Shown: positions 7,034-14,612 of the stretch, in pieces
Layout: the number at the start of each line of letters is the position of its first letter
Numbering within the stretch: the stretch's first letter is position 1
Source of the DNA: Bacteroidales bacterium UBA1751
GTDB lineage: Bacteria; Bacteroidota; Bacteroidia; Bacteroidales; UBA932
Assembly: GCA_002315995.1 (NCBI GenBank)
Contig: DCHN01000054.1
Span: 1 to 20,963, forward strand
DNA length: 20,963 nucleotides
Direction: 5' to 3'
Made by a program: the position numbers and the translations under genes
The notes under the pieces: model-generated
Told to the model about the DNA's origin: nothing
Database searches by the model: none
What the model saw: the letters and a program-made list of their open reading frames with translations, nothing else

Positions 7034-8509
7034 ATGAAACTTATTTTTAAATCTGCTGCCCTTCTTGTTGCAGCATTATTTGTTTTTTCAGGTGCAAATG
7101 CACAGAGCGCTGCTTCTTATATTGAGAAGTCACTTAAAACTGATTCCCTCTTCACACATGCCATTATTGGAATCAAGGCTGTGAATGAGAAGGGTGATGT
7201 CATTGCTGAATGGAACAGCACAATGCCAATGCTTACTGCTTCAACAATGAAAACTCTGACAACAGGTATGGGCCTGAAATACCTTGGTAAGGATTTCAAG
7301 TATGAGACAAAGGTGGTTTACAATGGAGACCTTATTGATGGCGTTTTTCACGGAGATATCATCATTGTTGGTGGCGGTGATCCTACTCTTGGTTCATCCG
7401 ATACTCTTGCCACACCAATTGACCAGATTTTCTCAGTTTGGGCAGAGGGTTTGAAGAAGGACGGCATTACAAAGATCAATGGAGATATTGTGGTTGACGA
7501 CAGATATTTTGAGCGTGAGCAGATGCCTGATACATGGAGCTATGACAACTTCGGCGAGGATTACGGTGCTGCTCCAAGCGGTTTGACATTCTTTGAGAAC
7601 TGCCAGAGGTTCGAGATTACTCCAGGCAGAAGTCAGGGAGATCCTGTAAAGGTAAGACAACTTTATCCTGTTGTTCCTGGTCTTCAAATAGATAATCAGA
7701 TGACTACCGGTGACAAGGAGACAACCAATGACGCTTTCTACTATATTCAGGACATTACACGTGCCGGTAGGTTTGTTGGTGAGGTTGGAATGGCAAAGAC
7801 TCATTACACTCCTATTCACTCATGCAGATTTCCTCACATTGCCTGCGGTAATGAGTTCGCAAACTATCTTATTGCCAATGGTTTCACATTCAGAGGAGAA
7901 ATTGTTGATATCTTCGATTACGACCAGAAGAATACTTACGCAAAGACATCAGTTGAGGCTGCAAAGACATACTCTCCTGAACTCTGGAGAATTGTTCTTG
8001 TAACCAACAGAATAAGCAACAACCTCTATGCTGAGACAATTCTCAAGACCATTGGAAAAGAGGTTGCCGGAGAGGGTAGCTACAGGGCTGCAATAAAGAA
8101 GATGATGGAGCTTTATAAGGAGAACGGCATAAGTACATTCGGGTTCAGACAGGCAGATGGAAGCGGCCTTTCAAGAGAGGATCATGTTTCACCTGCGTTC
8201 TTCTGCAACTACTACAACATGATGGCAAAGTCTGATGTTTTCCCTCAGTTCTTCAATTCGCTTCCAGTTCCAGGACACGGCGGCACACTTAAGAACGTTC
8301 TCAAAAATGAGCCTGCAAGTCTCAAAGAGAGGATTCATGCGAAGAGCGGTTCTCTCAATGGCGTAAGATGCTATGCCGGATATGTTCAGGGTGGAAAGAA
8401 GAACGGACTCATAAGATTTGCAATTCTTACCAACAACTACTGTGTATCAACATCAATGATGCAGCCTAAGATTGAGGGATTCCTCAAGGCTCTTGCACAG
8501 GAGAAATAA
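7034..8509 (+). CDS. dacB: D-alanyl-D-alanine carboxypeptidase/endopeptidase (PBP4, DacB family)
   Basis: This is a class C low-molecular-mass penicillin-binding protein, peptidase family S13, which trims or cleaves peptidoglycan peptides in the periplasm. The 491-residue precursor starts with a signal peptide whose cleavage is expected after ANA at about residue 23. The three active-site motifs are present. SxxK is S70-T-M-K73 with the acylating serine. SxN is S328-N-N330, followed by LYAE as in PBP4. KSG lies at 437-439. The roughly 250 residues between the first two motifs hold the extra domains typical of the family, with IIVGGGDPTL and GDIVVDDRYF recognisable. Length and motif spacing are normal. 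Its own promoter lies upstream, and the aminotransferase gene follows after 37 nt without an obvious promoter or terminator. Confidence 0.95.
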   Translation: MKLIFKSAALLVAALFVFSGANAQSAASYIEKSLKTDSLFTHAIIGIKAVNEKGDVIAEWNSTMPMLTASTMKTLTTGMGLKYLGKDFKYETKVVYNGDLIDGVFHGDIIIVGGGDPTLGSSDTLATPIDQIFSVWAEGLKKDGITKINGDIVVDDRYFEREQMPDTWSYDNFGEDYGAAPSGLTFFENCQRFEITPGRSQGDPVKVRQLYPVVPGLQIDNQMTTGDKETTNDAFYYIQDITRAGRFVGEVGMAKTHYTPIHSCRFPHIACGNEFANYLIANGFTFRGEIVDIFDYDQKNTYAKTSVEAAKTYSPELWRIVLVTNRISNNLYAETILKTIGKEVAGEGSYRAAIKKMMELYKENGISTFGFRQADGSGLSREDHVSPAFFCNYYNMMAKSDVFPQFFNSLPVPGHGGTLKNVLKNEPASLKERIHAKSGSLNGVRCYAGYVQGGKKNGLIRFAILTNNYCVSTSMMQPKIEGFLKALAQEK

Positions 8510-8546
8510 TTGATTTTCAATAGATAATTCTAAATATTACAAAATT

Positions 8547-9749
8547 ATGCTTAAAATTTCAGAGAAGGCCGCAGCAATGCCTTCATCACCTATCAGAAAA
8601 CTCGTTCCATTTGCAGATGCTGCAAAGAAGAGAGGAGTAAAGGTTTATCATCTTAACATTGGACAGCCTGATATCGAGTCTCCAAAGTGTGCTCTTGATG
8701 CCATTAAGAATATTGACCTCAAGCTTCTTGCATACGCTAACTCAGCAGGAAACGAGTCTTACAGAAAGGGACTGGCAAAGTATTACAACAACATCAACAT
8801 TAAGGTTGATTTTACCGATATTCTTGTTACCACATCTGGTAGTGAGGCTGTTGAACTCGCTCTCAAGGCAATTTGTAACGAGGGTGACGAGGTAATTGTA
8901 ATGGAGCCTTTCTACACAAACTACAATGCATTCGCACTTCAGAACGGTGTAAAGCTTGTTCCTATTCACACATCAATTGAGAATGGTTTCAAACTTCCTC
9001 CAGTAGAGGAGTTTGACAAGCACATCACTCCAAGGACCAAGGCTATTATGATTTGCAACCCTGGCAACCCTACAGGTACCCTCTATTCTAAGGAGTCACT
9101 TCTCAAACTCGGTGAGATTGTTAAGAAGCATGACCTCTATCTCCTTACAGATGAGGTTTACAGAGAGTTCTGCTATACAGATACTCCTCACTTCTCTTGT
9201 GCCGAGATTCCAGGCTGCGAGGAGAATGTTGTACTTCTTGATTCTGTTTCAAAGCGTTACAGCATGTGCGGTGCCAGAATAGGTTGCATTGTTACACGTA
9301 ACAAGGAGTTGTTCAAGGCTCTCATGAAATATGCTCAGGCAAGACTTTGCTCTCCAGTTGTTGAGCAGATTGCTGCTGAAGCTGCACTTGAGACTCCAAA
9401 GGAGTACTTTGCTGCTGTTAAGGCTGAGTACATTCATAGAAGAGACGTAATGATTGACCTGCTCAACAAGATTCCTGGAGTATTCACACCTACTCCACAG
9501 GGTGCATTCTACACAATTGCTTCACTTCCAGTTGATAACGCTGACAAGTTTGCACAGTGGCTTCTTGAGGAGTTCGAGTGGAACAAGCAGACTGTAATGG
9601 TTGCTCCTGCTGCAGGTTTTTATGCAACACCTAACACAGGGCTCAATGAGGTACGTCTTGCATACGTTCTTAAGGTTGAGGATATTCAGAATGCTATGAA
9701 ATGTCTTGAGGAGGCATTGAAGGTTTATCCTGGAAGAACAAACAAATAA
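8547..9749 (+). CDS. PLP-dependent aminotransferase (aspartate aminotransferase family)
   Basis: This is a fold-type I, class I/II aminotransferase of 400 residues acting in the cytosol. The N terminus has VYHLNIGQPD, the substrate-side loop of aspartate-aminotransferase-like enzymes. NPGNPTG (171-177), TDEVY (201-205), the PLP Schiff-base lysine K236 in SVSKRYSMCGARIG and the arginine R244 are all present. The family includes aspartate, tyrosine and other amino-acid transaminases, and sequence alone does not fix the substrate. It lies 37 nt after dacB with no visible promoter and is followed by a strong terminator, so it probably shares the dacB transcript. The start at 8547 is preceded by an A/T-rich stretch, the usual pattern in this window. 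Confidence 0.93.
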   Translation: MLKISEKAAAMPSSPIRKLVPFADAAKKRGVKVYHLNIGQPDIESPKCALDAIKNIDLKLLAYANSAGNESYRKGLAKYYNNINIKVDFTDILVTTSGSEAVELALKAICNEGDEVIVMEPFYTNYNAFALQNGVKLVPIHTSIENGFKLPPVEEFDKHITPRTKAIMICNPGNPTGTLYSKESLLKLGEIVKKHDLYLLTDEVYREFCYTDTPHFSCAEIPGCEENVVLLDSVSKRYSMCGARIGCIVTRNKELFKALMKYAQARLCSPVVEQIAAEAALETPKEYFAAVKAEYIHRRDVMIDLLNKIPGVFTPTPQGAFYTIASLPVDNADKFAQWLLEEFEWNKQTVMVAPAAGFYATPNTGLNEVRLAYVLKVEDIQNAMKCLEEALKVYPGRTNK

Positions 9750-9766
9750 TTGAACTTTTGGTTCAA
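9750..9766 (+). other. Short hairpin just after the aminotransferase stop
   Basis: TTGAAC (9750-9755) and GTTCAA (9761-9766) form a perfect 6-bp stem with a TTTTG loop directly after the TAA. It precedes the main terminator hairpin by 6 nt. It may help protect or terminate the transcript. Confidence 0.4.
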
Positions 9767-9772
9767 ACTATT

Positions 9773-9803
9773 GCGGGATGCTGAAAGGTATCCCGCTTTT
9801 TTT
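9773..9803 (+). terminator. Rho-independent terminator of dacB-aminotransferase
   Basis: GCGGGAT (9773-9779) pairs with ATCCCGC (9790-9796) in a perfect 7-bp stem with a 10-nt loop, followed by seven T residues at 9797-9803. It ends the upstream unit. The last T of the tract is followed one base later by the next promoter box. Confidence 0.88.
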
Positions 9804-9804
9804 G

Positions 9805-9812
9805 TATATTTG
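9805..9812 (+). promoter_or_regulatory. -7 promoter element for the racemase-like gene
   Basis: TATATTTG is a full TAnnTTTG match starting 2 nt after the terminator T-tract. The predicted start site near 9818 would give a leader of about 27 nt to ATG 9845. No good -33 TTTG is present, because that position falls inside the terminator hairpin. Confidence 0.6.
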
Positions 9813-9844
9813 TTTGTTTAAGATAAAACGGATAATTTTTTACT

Positions 9845-11311
9845 ATGAAACGGTTTTCAATAGCATCATTGCTGGGGTTGCTTCTCATTTCTTGTTCGTC
9901 TGACAAGAGTTCGGAGGTAATGGTTGAACTTACTCCAATTATGGAGAAGGCGTTGAACGATACATCTTCCATCTTCTATGCCGATTTCAAGAACTTTCCT
10001 GCCAACCGTGCGTCATTGCCAATTGGTGTATTCGACAGTGGTACCGGTGGGCTTACGGTTCTGGAGGAGTTGCTTACAATTGATTGTTACAACAACATTA
10101 CAGGAGAAGAGCAGCCTGACGGTATGGCTGATTTCATAGGGGAGGAGTTCCAGTACCTTGCTGACAATGCAAACATGCCATACGGTAATTATGCTGCTGA
10201 GAACAAGGATATGTTCTTCAGGGAGCTGGTTACAAAGGATGCACTTTTCCTCCTTGGCAACAAGTACGCCACCAACTTCATGGACAAGTCAATGATAGGA
10301 AGAAAATCGCAGTGCAAAATACTTGTTATTGCCTGCAACACTGCAACTGCATATGGATTAGGTGATGTACAGACTCTTCTTGAGCAGAGCGGAACGGGAG
10401 TAAAGGTAATAGGTGTCATAAATGCAGGTGCTGATGCCATGCTTTCTTCGCTCGGCGATTCATCCGATTCCGTTGCTGTTGGAGTTCTGGCTACTCCTGG
10501 AACTATTAAGTCCGGTGCTTATCCAAGAACAATAATGGAGATGGCTGCTGCAAGGGGCTTCAAAGGAGGTATCAATGTGGTATGTCAGCCATGTGCTGGT
10601 TTTGCCGAGTCAGTTGATATGGAGAAGGATTTTGTTGATCCTACGGCGCGTGGTCCAAGGAGCAGTTACAGGGGCCCGGTTGCCGGTGATTCATTTGACA
10701 ATATAATTCCTACACTTCTTCCATTGTATCACTTTGCTTCATCAAAGGGAGAACTCCTTGGACGTGGTGTTCAGATGCAGTTGAATGCCTCTTGCAACTA
10801 TGCAAGATTGCATCTTGTGAATCTTATTGAGAAGTACAGACGTATGGGCGGAAAGGCTCCTATGAAGAGCATAATTCTTGGTTGCACCCATTATCCTTTC
10901 CTTTTGGATACTATGAGACGCGCAGTTGAGCAGATACGTGAGTATAAGGAGAATGGAGTGGCAATATATGAGCATCTGCTTCCTGCTGACGTGAACTTCA
11001 TCAATCCTGCAACATATACTGCAATGGAGGCTTACAGGATTCTACGTGAGGATAAAGCTCTTGCATTGAGCACCGGTGATACAAAGGCAACTGCCTATAT
11101 CTCAATTCCAGCTTATGGCCTCTCACTCGGGCAGATAGATTCAACAGGAGTCCTTACATACGAGTTCAAGTATGGCAGAGAGTATGGTAAAGAGGATAAT
11201 ACAACATTGAATGTTCCTTTTGCACCGAAATATATAACACCGCAGAATAACGAAAGATTGGCTGATCTTGTTCCTGTTTCATATAAACTGATATGTACAG
11301 AAGCACAATAA
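9845..11311 (+). CDS. Glutamate racemase-like lipoprotein
   Basis: This 488-residue protein has the signature blocks of the Asp/Glu racemase superfamily. They are IGVFDSGTGGLTVL (60-73, with D64 and S65), NMPYGNY near 110, ACNTATA with C164, GVINAGADAM (190-199) and LGCTHYPFL with C347 and H349. Both catalytic cysteines of MurI-type racemases are therefore retained. Unlike cytosolic MurI (about 265 residues), it begins with a lipoprotein signal ending LISC17. It also has longer spacing between blocks, notably about 55 extra residues before GCTHYP, and a tail of about 90 residues. It is presumably tethered in the envelope and may act on D/L-glutamate, a related amino acid or a muropeptide, or it may be a binding protein. 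Calling it murI would overstate the evidence. The next gene overlaps its 3' end by 19 bp. Confidence 0.85.
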   Translation: MKRFSIASLLGLLLISCSSDKSSEVMVELTPIMEKALNDTSSIFYADFKNFPANRASLPIGVFDSGTGGLTVLEELLTIDCYNNITGEEQPDGMADFIGEEFQYLADNANMPYGNYAAENKDMFFRELVTKDALFLLGNKYATNFMDKSMIGRKSQCKILVIACNTATAYGLGDVQTLLEQSGTGVKVIGVINAGADAMLSSLGDSSDSVAVGVLATPGTIKSGAYPRTIMEMAAARGFKGGINVVCQPCAGFAESVDMEKDFVDPTARGPRSSYRGPVAGDSFDNIIPTLLPLYHFASSKGELLGRGVQMQLNASCNYARLHLVNLIEKYRRMGGKAPMKSIILGCTHYPFLLDTMRRAVEQIREYKENGVAIYEHLLPADVNFINPATYTAMEAYRILREDKALALSTGDTKATAYISIPAYGLSLGQIDSTGVLTYEFKYGREYGKEDNTTLNVPFAPKYITPQNNERLADLVPVSYKLICTEAQ

Positions 11312-11901
11312 CAAACGAAGAGATAGAGAAGTTGCCTTTTGCTGCTTTCCAGGGTGAGATCAATGTAATAGATTCACCTAATGGCGATGCCTACAGGGAG
11401 GCTATTGAATACCTCTCTTCTCAGAGAGCAATTGGGTTTGATACTGAGACAAAACCTTGTTTTGTTTCAAACCGTCCAAGAAATAGGGTGGCTTTGCTGC
11501 AGTTGAGTGGCGCTGACAAGGCGTACTTGTTCCGCTTGCCAAAGACAGGTATCCCGCAGGATCTGGCCGATATACTATCTGACAAGAAGATATACAAGAT
11601 AGGTGCAGCGGTTGGAGATGATGTGAGCGGTTTGAACAGATATGCCAATTTCAAACCAATGGGATTCATAGATTTGCAGAGCAAGGTTGAACAGTTTGGC
11701 ATTGAACAGAAGAGCGTGAAGCGTATGGCTGCCATAATACTGGGTGTGAGGATTTCGAAATCGCAGCAACTTTCCAACTGGGAAAGTTCAATGCTTTCAC
11801 CTGCACAGCAGAAATATGCAGCAATAGATGCCTGGATTTGTCTGCAAATGTGGAACAGATTATGCAAGGAAAAAAGGAGATGTCAGAATACAGCACAATA
11901 G
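11293..11901 (+). CDS. 3'-5' exonuclease, DEDDy (RNase D/WRN-like)
   Basis: This 202-residue protein is essentially one DnaQ-fold exonuclease domain. The acidic metal ligands are visible: FDTET with D50 and E52, GDDVSGL with D109 or D110, and YAAIDAW with Y175 and D179. This places it in the DEDDy class. The ending SNWESSxLSPAQQKYAAIDAW is closest to WRN-type and RNase D-like exonucleases. It should hydrolyse RNA or DNA from the 3' end with two metal ions, but the substrate is not known. No HRDC domain follows, so it is shorter than RNase D. The start at 11293 overlaps the racemase-like gene by 19 bp, and the methyltransferase gene begins inside its 3' end. The three are probably translationally coupled. 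Confidence 0.9.
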   Translation: MYRSTITNEEIEKLPFAAFQGEINVIDSPNGDAYREAIEYLSSQRAIGFDTETKPCFVSNRPRNRVALLQLSGADKAYLFRLPKTGIPQDLADILSDKKIYKIGAAVGDDVSGLNRYANFKPMGFIDLQSKVEQFGIEQKSVKRMAAIILGVRISKSQQLSNWESSMLSPAQQKYAAIDAWICLQMWNRLCKEKRRCQNTAQ

Positions 11902-13103
11902 TACTGAAAAAGGGTAGAGACGCATCTTTGAAGAGGTTTCATCCGTGGGTCTTCTCCGGTGCGGTTTCCAGAATAAACGGGAAGCCGAAGGAGGGGGATG
12001 TGGTTGATGTGCTCTCGTGTGATGGGGATTTTCTTGGAAGAGGACACTATCAAATAGGTTCAATTACCGTGAGGATTCTGACCTTTTCAAAGCGGGACAT
12101 TGATTCTTCATATTGGGTTGAGATGCTCCAGGCTGCAGCAGATGCAAGAGCCCTTCTTCCAATATTCTCCTCGGATAGGGAGACCAATGCATACAGGTTG
12201 GTGCATGGCGAAGGGGACAATCTCCCGGGCCTTATTATTGACATTTATGATAGAACTGCCGTTATTCAGGCCCACAGCGCCGGAATGTTCCTGCATCGTG
12301 AGGATATATGCAATGCCTTGAGAAGGGTTCTGGGTAACAGGATAGATTCCGTTTATGACAAAAGCGAGGCCACTGCTCCGTTCAAGGCGGACCTTCCTTT
12401 GAAGGATGGCTATTTGTGGCGGAATGATAATGCTCTATCGGGCGAGTGGCACAACAGCTGCACAGTTAAGGAGAATGGCAACAGCTTTATTGTTGACTGG
12501 GTACAGGGGCAGAAGACAGGTTTTTTCCTTGACCAACGTGACAACAGAGCAATGGTTGCCTCTTATGCAAAAGGTAAAAGGGTTTTGAATCTTTTCTGCT
12601 ATACCGGCGGTTTTTCAATTTATGCTCTTGCCGGTGGTGCTGAGAGTGTTGATTCGGTCGATAGCTCTGCAAAGGCCATTGATTTGGTGAACCGGAATGT
12701 TGAGTTGAACTTTGGAGATGAGGGCTCTGCGCGCCATAGATCGTTTACTGAGGATGCAATTGATTTTGTAAAGAATTCTCCTGATGGAAAGTACGACCTA
12801 ATGATAGTTGATCCTCCTGCATTTGCCAAACATAGAGGTGCGCTTGATAATGCTTTGAGGGCGTATAAGAGATTGAATGCTGCTGCCATATCAAAGATTT
12901 CAAAGGGAGGCGTTATTTTTACTTTCAGCTGCTCCCAGGCTGTTGATAAGGAGGCGTTTGCGTTGGCTGTTTTTTCGGCGGCGGCAATTTCTGGCAGAAA
13001 GGTGCGGATTATTGGAAGGCTTACACAACCGGCAGACCATCCGGTTAATATATATCACCCTGAGGGGGAGTACCTTAAGGGGCTTGTGTTATTTGTAGAA
13101 TAG
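11880..13103 (+). CDS. rlmI: rRNA large-subunit m5C methyltransferase (RlmI-like)
   Basis: This 407-residue protein has an N-terminal PUA domain (LKKGRDASLKRFHPWVFSGAV at about 9-29, then LGRGHY) and a C-terminal Rossmann methyltransferase. VQGQKTGFFLDQRDNR (208-223), SAM-binding VLNLFCYTGGFSIYAL (235-250), motif IV DPPAF (311-315) and TFSCSQ with the candidate catalytic C351 are all in place. The ending QPADHPVxxYHPEGEYLKGL matches E. coli RlmI, which makes m5C1962 in 23S rRNA. Activity at the same site is an inference. The start is ATG 11880, because the PUA domain begins right after it and AAGGA lies at 11866-11870. An ATG at 11838 would add 14 residues and deepen the overlap. As called, it overlaps the exonuclease gene by 22 bp. 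Confidence 0.92.
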   Translation: MSEYSTIVLKKGRDASLKRFHPWVFSGAVSRINGKPKEGDVVDVLSCDGDFLGRGHYQIGSITVRILTFSKRDIDSSYWVEMLQAAADARALLPIFSSDRETNAYRLVHGEGDNLPGLIIDIYDRTAVIQAHSAGMFLHREDICNALRRVLGNRIDSVYDKSEATAPFKADLPLKDGYLWRNDNALSGEWHNSCTVKENGNSFIVDWVQGQKTGFFLDQRDNRAMVASYAKGKRVLNLFCYTGGFSIYALAGGAESVDSVDSSAKAIDLVNRNVELNFGDEGSARHRSFTEDAIDFVKNSPDGKYDLMIVDPPAFAKHRGALDNALRAYKRLNAAAISKISKGGVIFTFSCSQAVDKEAFALAVFSAAAISGRKVRIIGRLTQPADHPVNIYHPEGEYLKGLVLFVE

Positions 13104-13117
13104 TAATTTTTAAAAAT

Positions 13118-13546
13118 ATGGATGCTAAGACATTTGGAAATGAAAAAAGCATGCGATTCAATCCTATTAAGGATAAAGCAGCGGAAATAATTGAGTGGTT
13201 CCTTTCAAACATAGAGGGAAATGTCTCTGACGATGTCCTTTTTAAGGTGAATCTTGCAGTTGAAGAGGCTGTGCAGAATGTTGTTGACTATGCTTATGAG
13301 AACGGACTTGGTTTTCTGGAGGCCAGCGTGAAATTTACGGATCAGGGAGTGCTTGTCATCAAGATTATTGATGGTGGCGTGAAGTTCAACCCTCTTGACG
13401 CATCGGATCCTGACATTACGCTTTCAGCTACCGACAGGGCTATTGGAGGACTTGGAATATTCCTTTGCAAGAAACTTATGGACAAGGTGAGCTATTCTTA
13501 TGAGAACGGGTGCAACATACTTGTAATGGAGAAGACAATTAAATAG
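13118..13546 (+). CDS. RsbW-like serine kinase / anti-sigma factor (HATPase)
   Basis: This 142-residue GHKL ATPase domain protein resembles RsbW/SpoIIAB. The N-box reads AVEEAVQNVVDYAY, with E50 in the position of the catalytic base and N54 as Mg ligand. The G1 box is IIDGGVKFNP with D85. The G2 region is GGLGIFLCKKLMDKVSYSYENG (110-131). Such proteins phosphorylate a STAS antagonist and sequester a target, classically a sigma factor. All kinase motifs look intact. It lies 14 nt after rlmI without a clear promoter and 25 nt before the binding-protein gene. The phosphatase and STAS genes follow in the same direction. No sigma factor gene is in the window, so the sequestered target is unknown. 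Confidence 0.9.
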   Translation: MDAKTFGNEKSMRFNPIKDKAAEIIEWFLSNIEGNVSDDVLFKVNLAVEEAVQNVVDYAYENGLGFLEASVKFTDQGVLVIKIIDGGVKFNPLDASDPDITLSATDRAIGGLGIFLCKKLMDKVSYSYENGCNILVMEKTIK

Positions 13547-13571
13547 TTTAAATTGCTAATATACAAGCTAT

Positions 13572-14612
13572 ATGAATCAGACTTTAAAAAGTTGTCTGTA
13601 CATTGTAACACTGCTTGCTGTTATGCTCTGCTCCTTTGAGTGCTTTGCTCAGGAGGCATCGGGACGCTCCAACGGGAATCTTACCAAGGTGCGTTTTATG
13701 CCTAACTGGATGCCACAGGCACAGTTTGCCGGTTACTTTGCAGCTAAAGAACTTGGATATTTCGAGGATGAAGGACTTGATGTGGAATTCAACTTCATAA
13801 GCCAGACATCAACCAAGAATCCTATTGATATGCTTGAACAGGGGGAGGTGGATATCATTACAAACCTCTTCGTTTCGGCTATGGTTGCGGCAACCCGTGG
13901 CTGTGATATTGTGAATATACTTCAGACTTCACAGAAATCTGCTCTTATGGTTGTTTCAAGGGATTCCTTGAACTCTTTGGAACAGTTGTCTGAAATGAAT
14001 GTTGGGTGCTGGAGAGCAGGATACTATGAAATTATTGACCTGATAACATTGGGAGAGGGTATCTTTATAAACTGGATTCCTTTCATTACAGGAATCAATC
14101 TCTATGTTTTCGGCGCTGTTGATGCCATTCTCTGCTACAGTTATTCTGAGTATATTCAGTTGATGCTCTCAGTTGGAAAAATTCCTGAGGAGAGAATTAT
14201 TCGTATGGAGAACACCGAGTACAATTTTCCTGAAGATGGACTTTATACATCTTCAACATTCCTGAAAGAGCATCCGGAGGTGGCTGAGGCGTTTGTAAAG
14301 GCAAGCGTAAGAGGGTGGCTCTGGGTTGCAAATAACAGGGATAAGGCATTGGATATTGTAATGGATGTTTTGGAGAAATCCAATGTGCAGAATTCCAACC
14401 GATACTTCCAGGGGCAGATGCTTGATGAGGTTCTGAGGCTTCAATATGATAATCAGGGAAGACGTTCTTTCCAGCCTATAAGTGTTTACGATTACTCCAA
14501 AATTATTATGGAATTCAGAAGAAATGAACTCATAGATAGATATATTGAGTTCTCCAAGATGATTTGGTGTCCTTATAGGAAAGAATTGGCAAAAGGTTTC
14601 GGTTATGAGTAA
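13572..14612 (+). CDS. Periplasmic solute-binding protein, NMT1/THI5-like
   Basis: This 346-residue protein has a Sec signal peptide, with likely cleavage after CFA at about residue 26, and no lipobox. It is expected to be soluble in the periplasm. VRFMPNWMPQAQFAGYFAAKELGYFEDEGLDVEF (about 40-73) is the hallmark N-terminal lobe of NMT1/THI5 and SsuA-type binding proteins. DMLEQGEVDIITN follows, and FGAVDAILCYSYSEY lies in the second lobe. Known relatives bind thiamine pyrimidine precursors, riboflavin, sulfonates or similar small molecules, and the ligand here is not predictable. No permease or ATPase gene is adjacent. Instead its stop codon overlaps the start of the sensor phosphatase by 8 bp (ATGAGTAA), suggesting that it feeds a signal to that protein. 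Confidence 0.88.
   Translation: MNQTLKSCLYIVTLLAVMLCSFECFAQEASGRSNGNLTKVRFMPNWMPQAQFAGYFAAKELGYFEDEGLDVEFNFISQTSTKNPIDMLEQGEVDIITNLFVSAMVAATRGCDIVNILQTSQKSALMVVSRDSLNSLEQLSEMNVGCWRAGYYEIIDLITLGEGIFINWIPFITGINLYVFGAVDAILCYSYSEYIQLMLSVGKIPEERIIRMENTEYNFPEDGLYTSSTFLKEHPEVAEAFVKASVRGWLWVANNRDKALDIVMDVLEKSNVQNSNRYFQGQMLDEVLRLQYDNQGRRSFQPISVYDYSKIIMEFRRNELIDRYIEFSKMIWCPYRKELAKGFGYE

Noticed and set aside
11838..11879. Upstream ATG at 11838 as the start of the rlmI-like gene
   Set aside because: It would add 14 residues not seen in RlmI homologues and extend the overlap with the exonuclease to 64 bp. ATG 11880 starts right before the PUA domain and has an AAGGA 9 nt upstream.
13572..14612. Annotation as a thiamine-precursor importer subunit
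   Set aside because: The family resemblance is real, but no transporter partner or thiamine gene is nearby and no TPP-riboswitch-like leader is visible upstream, so ligand and role are left open.
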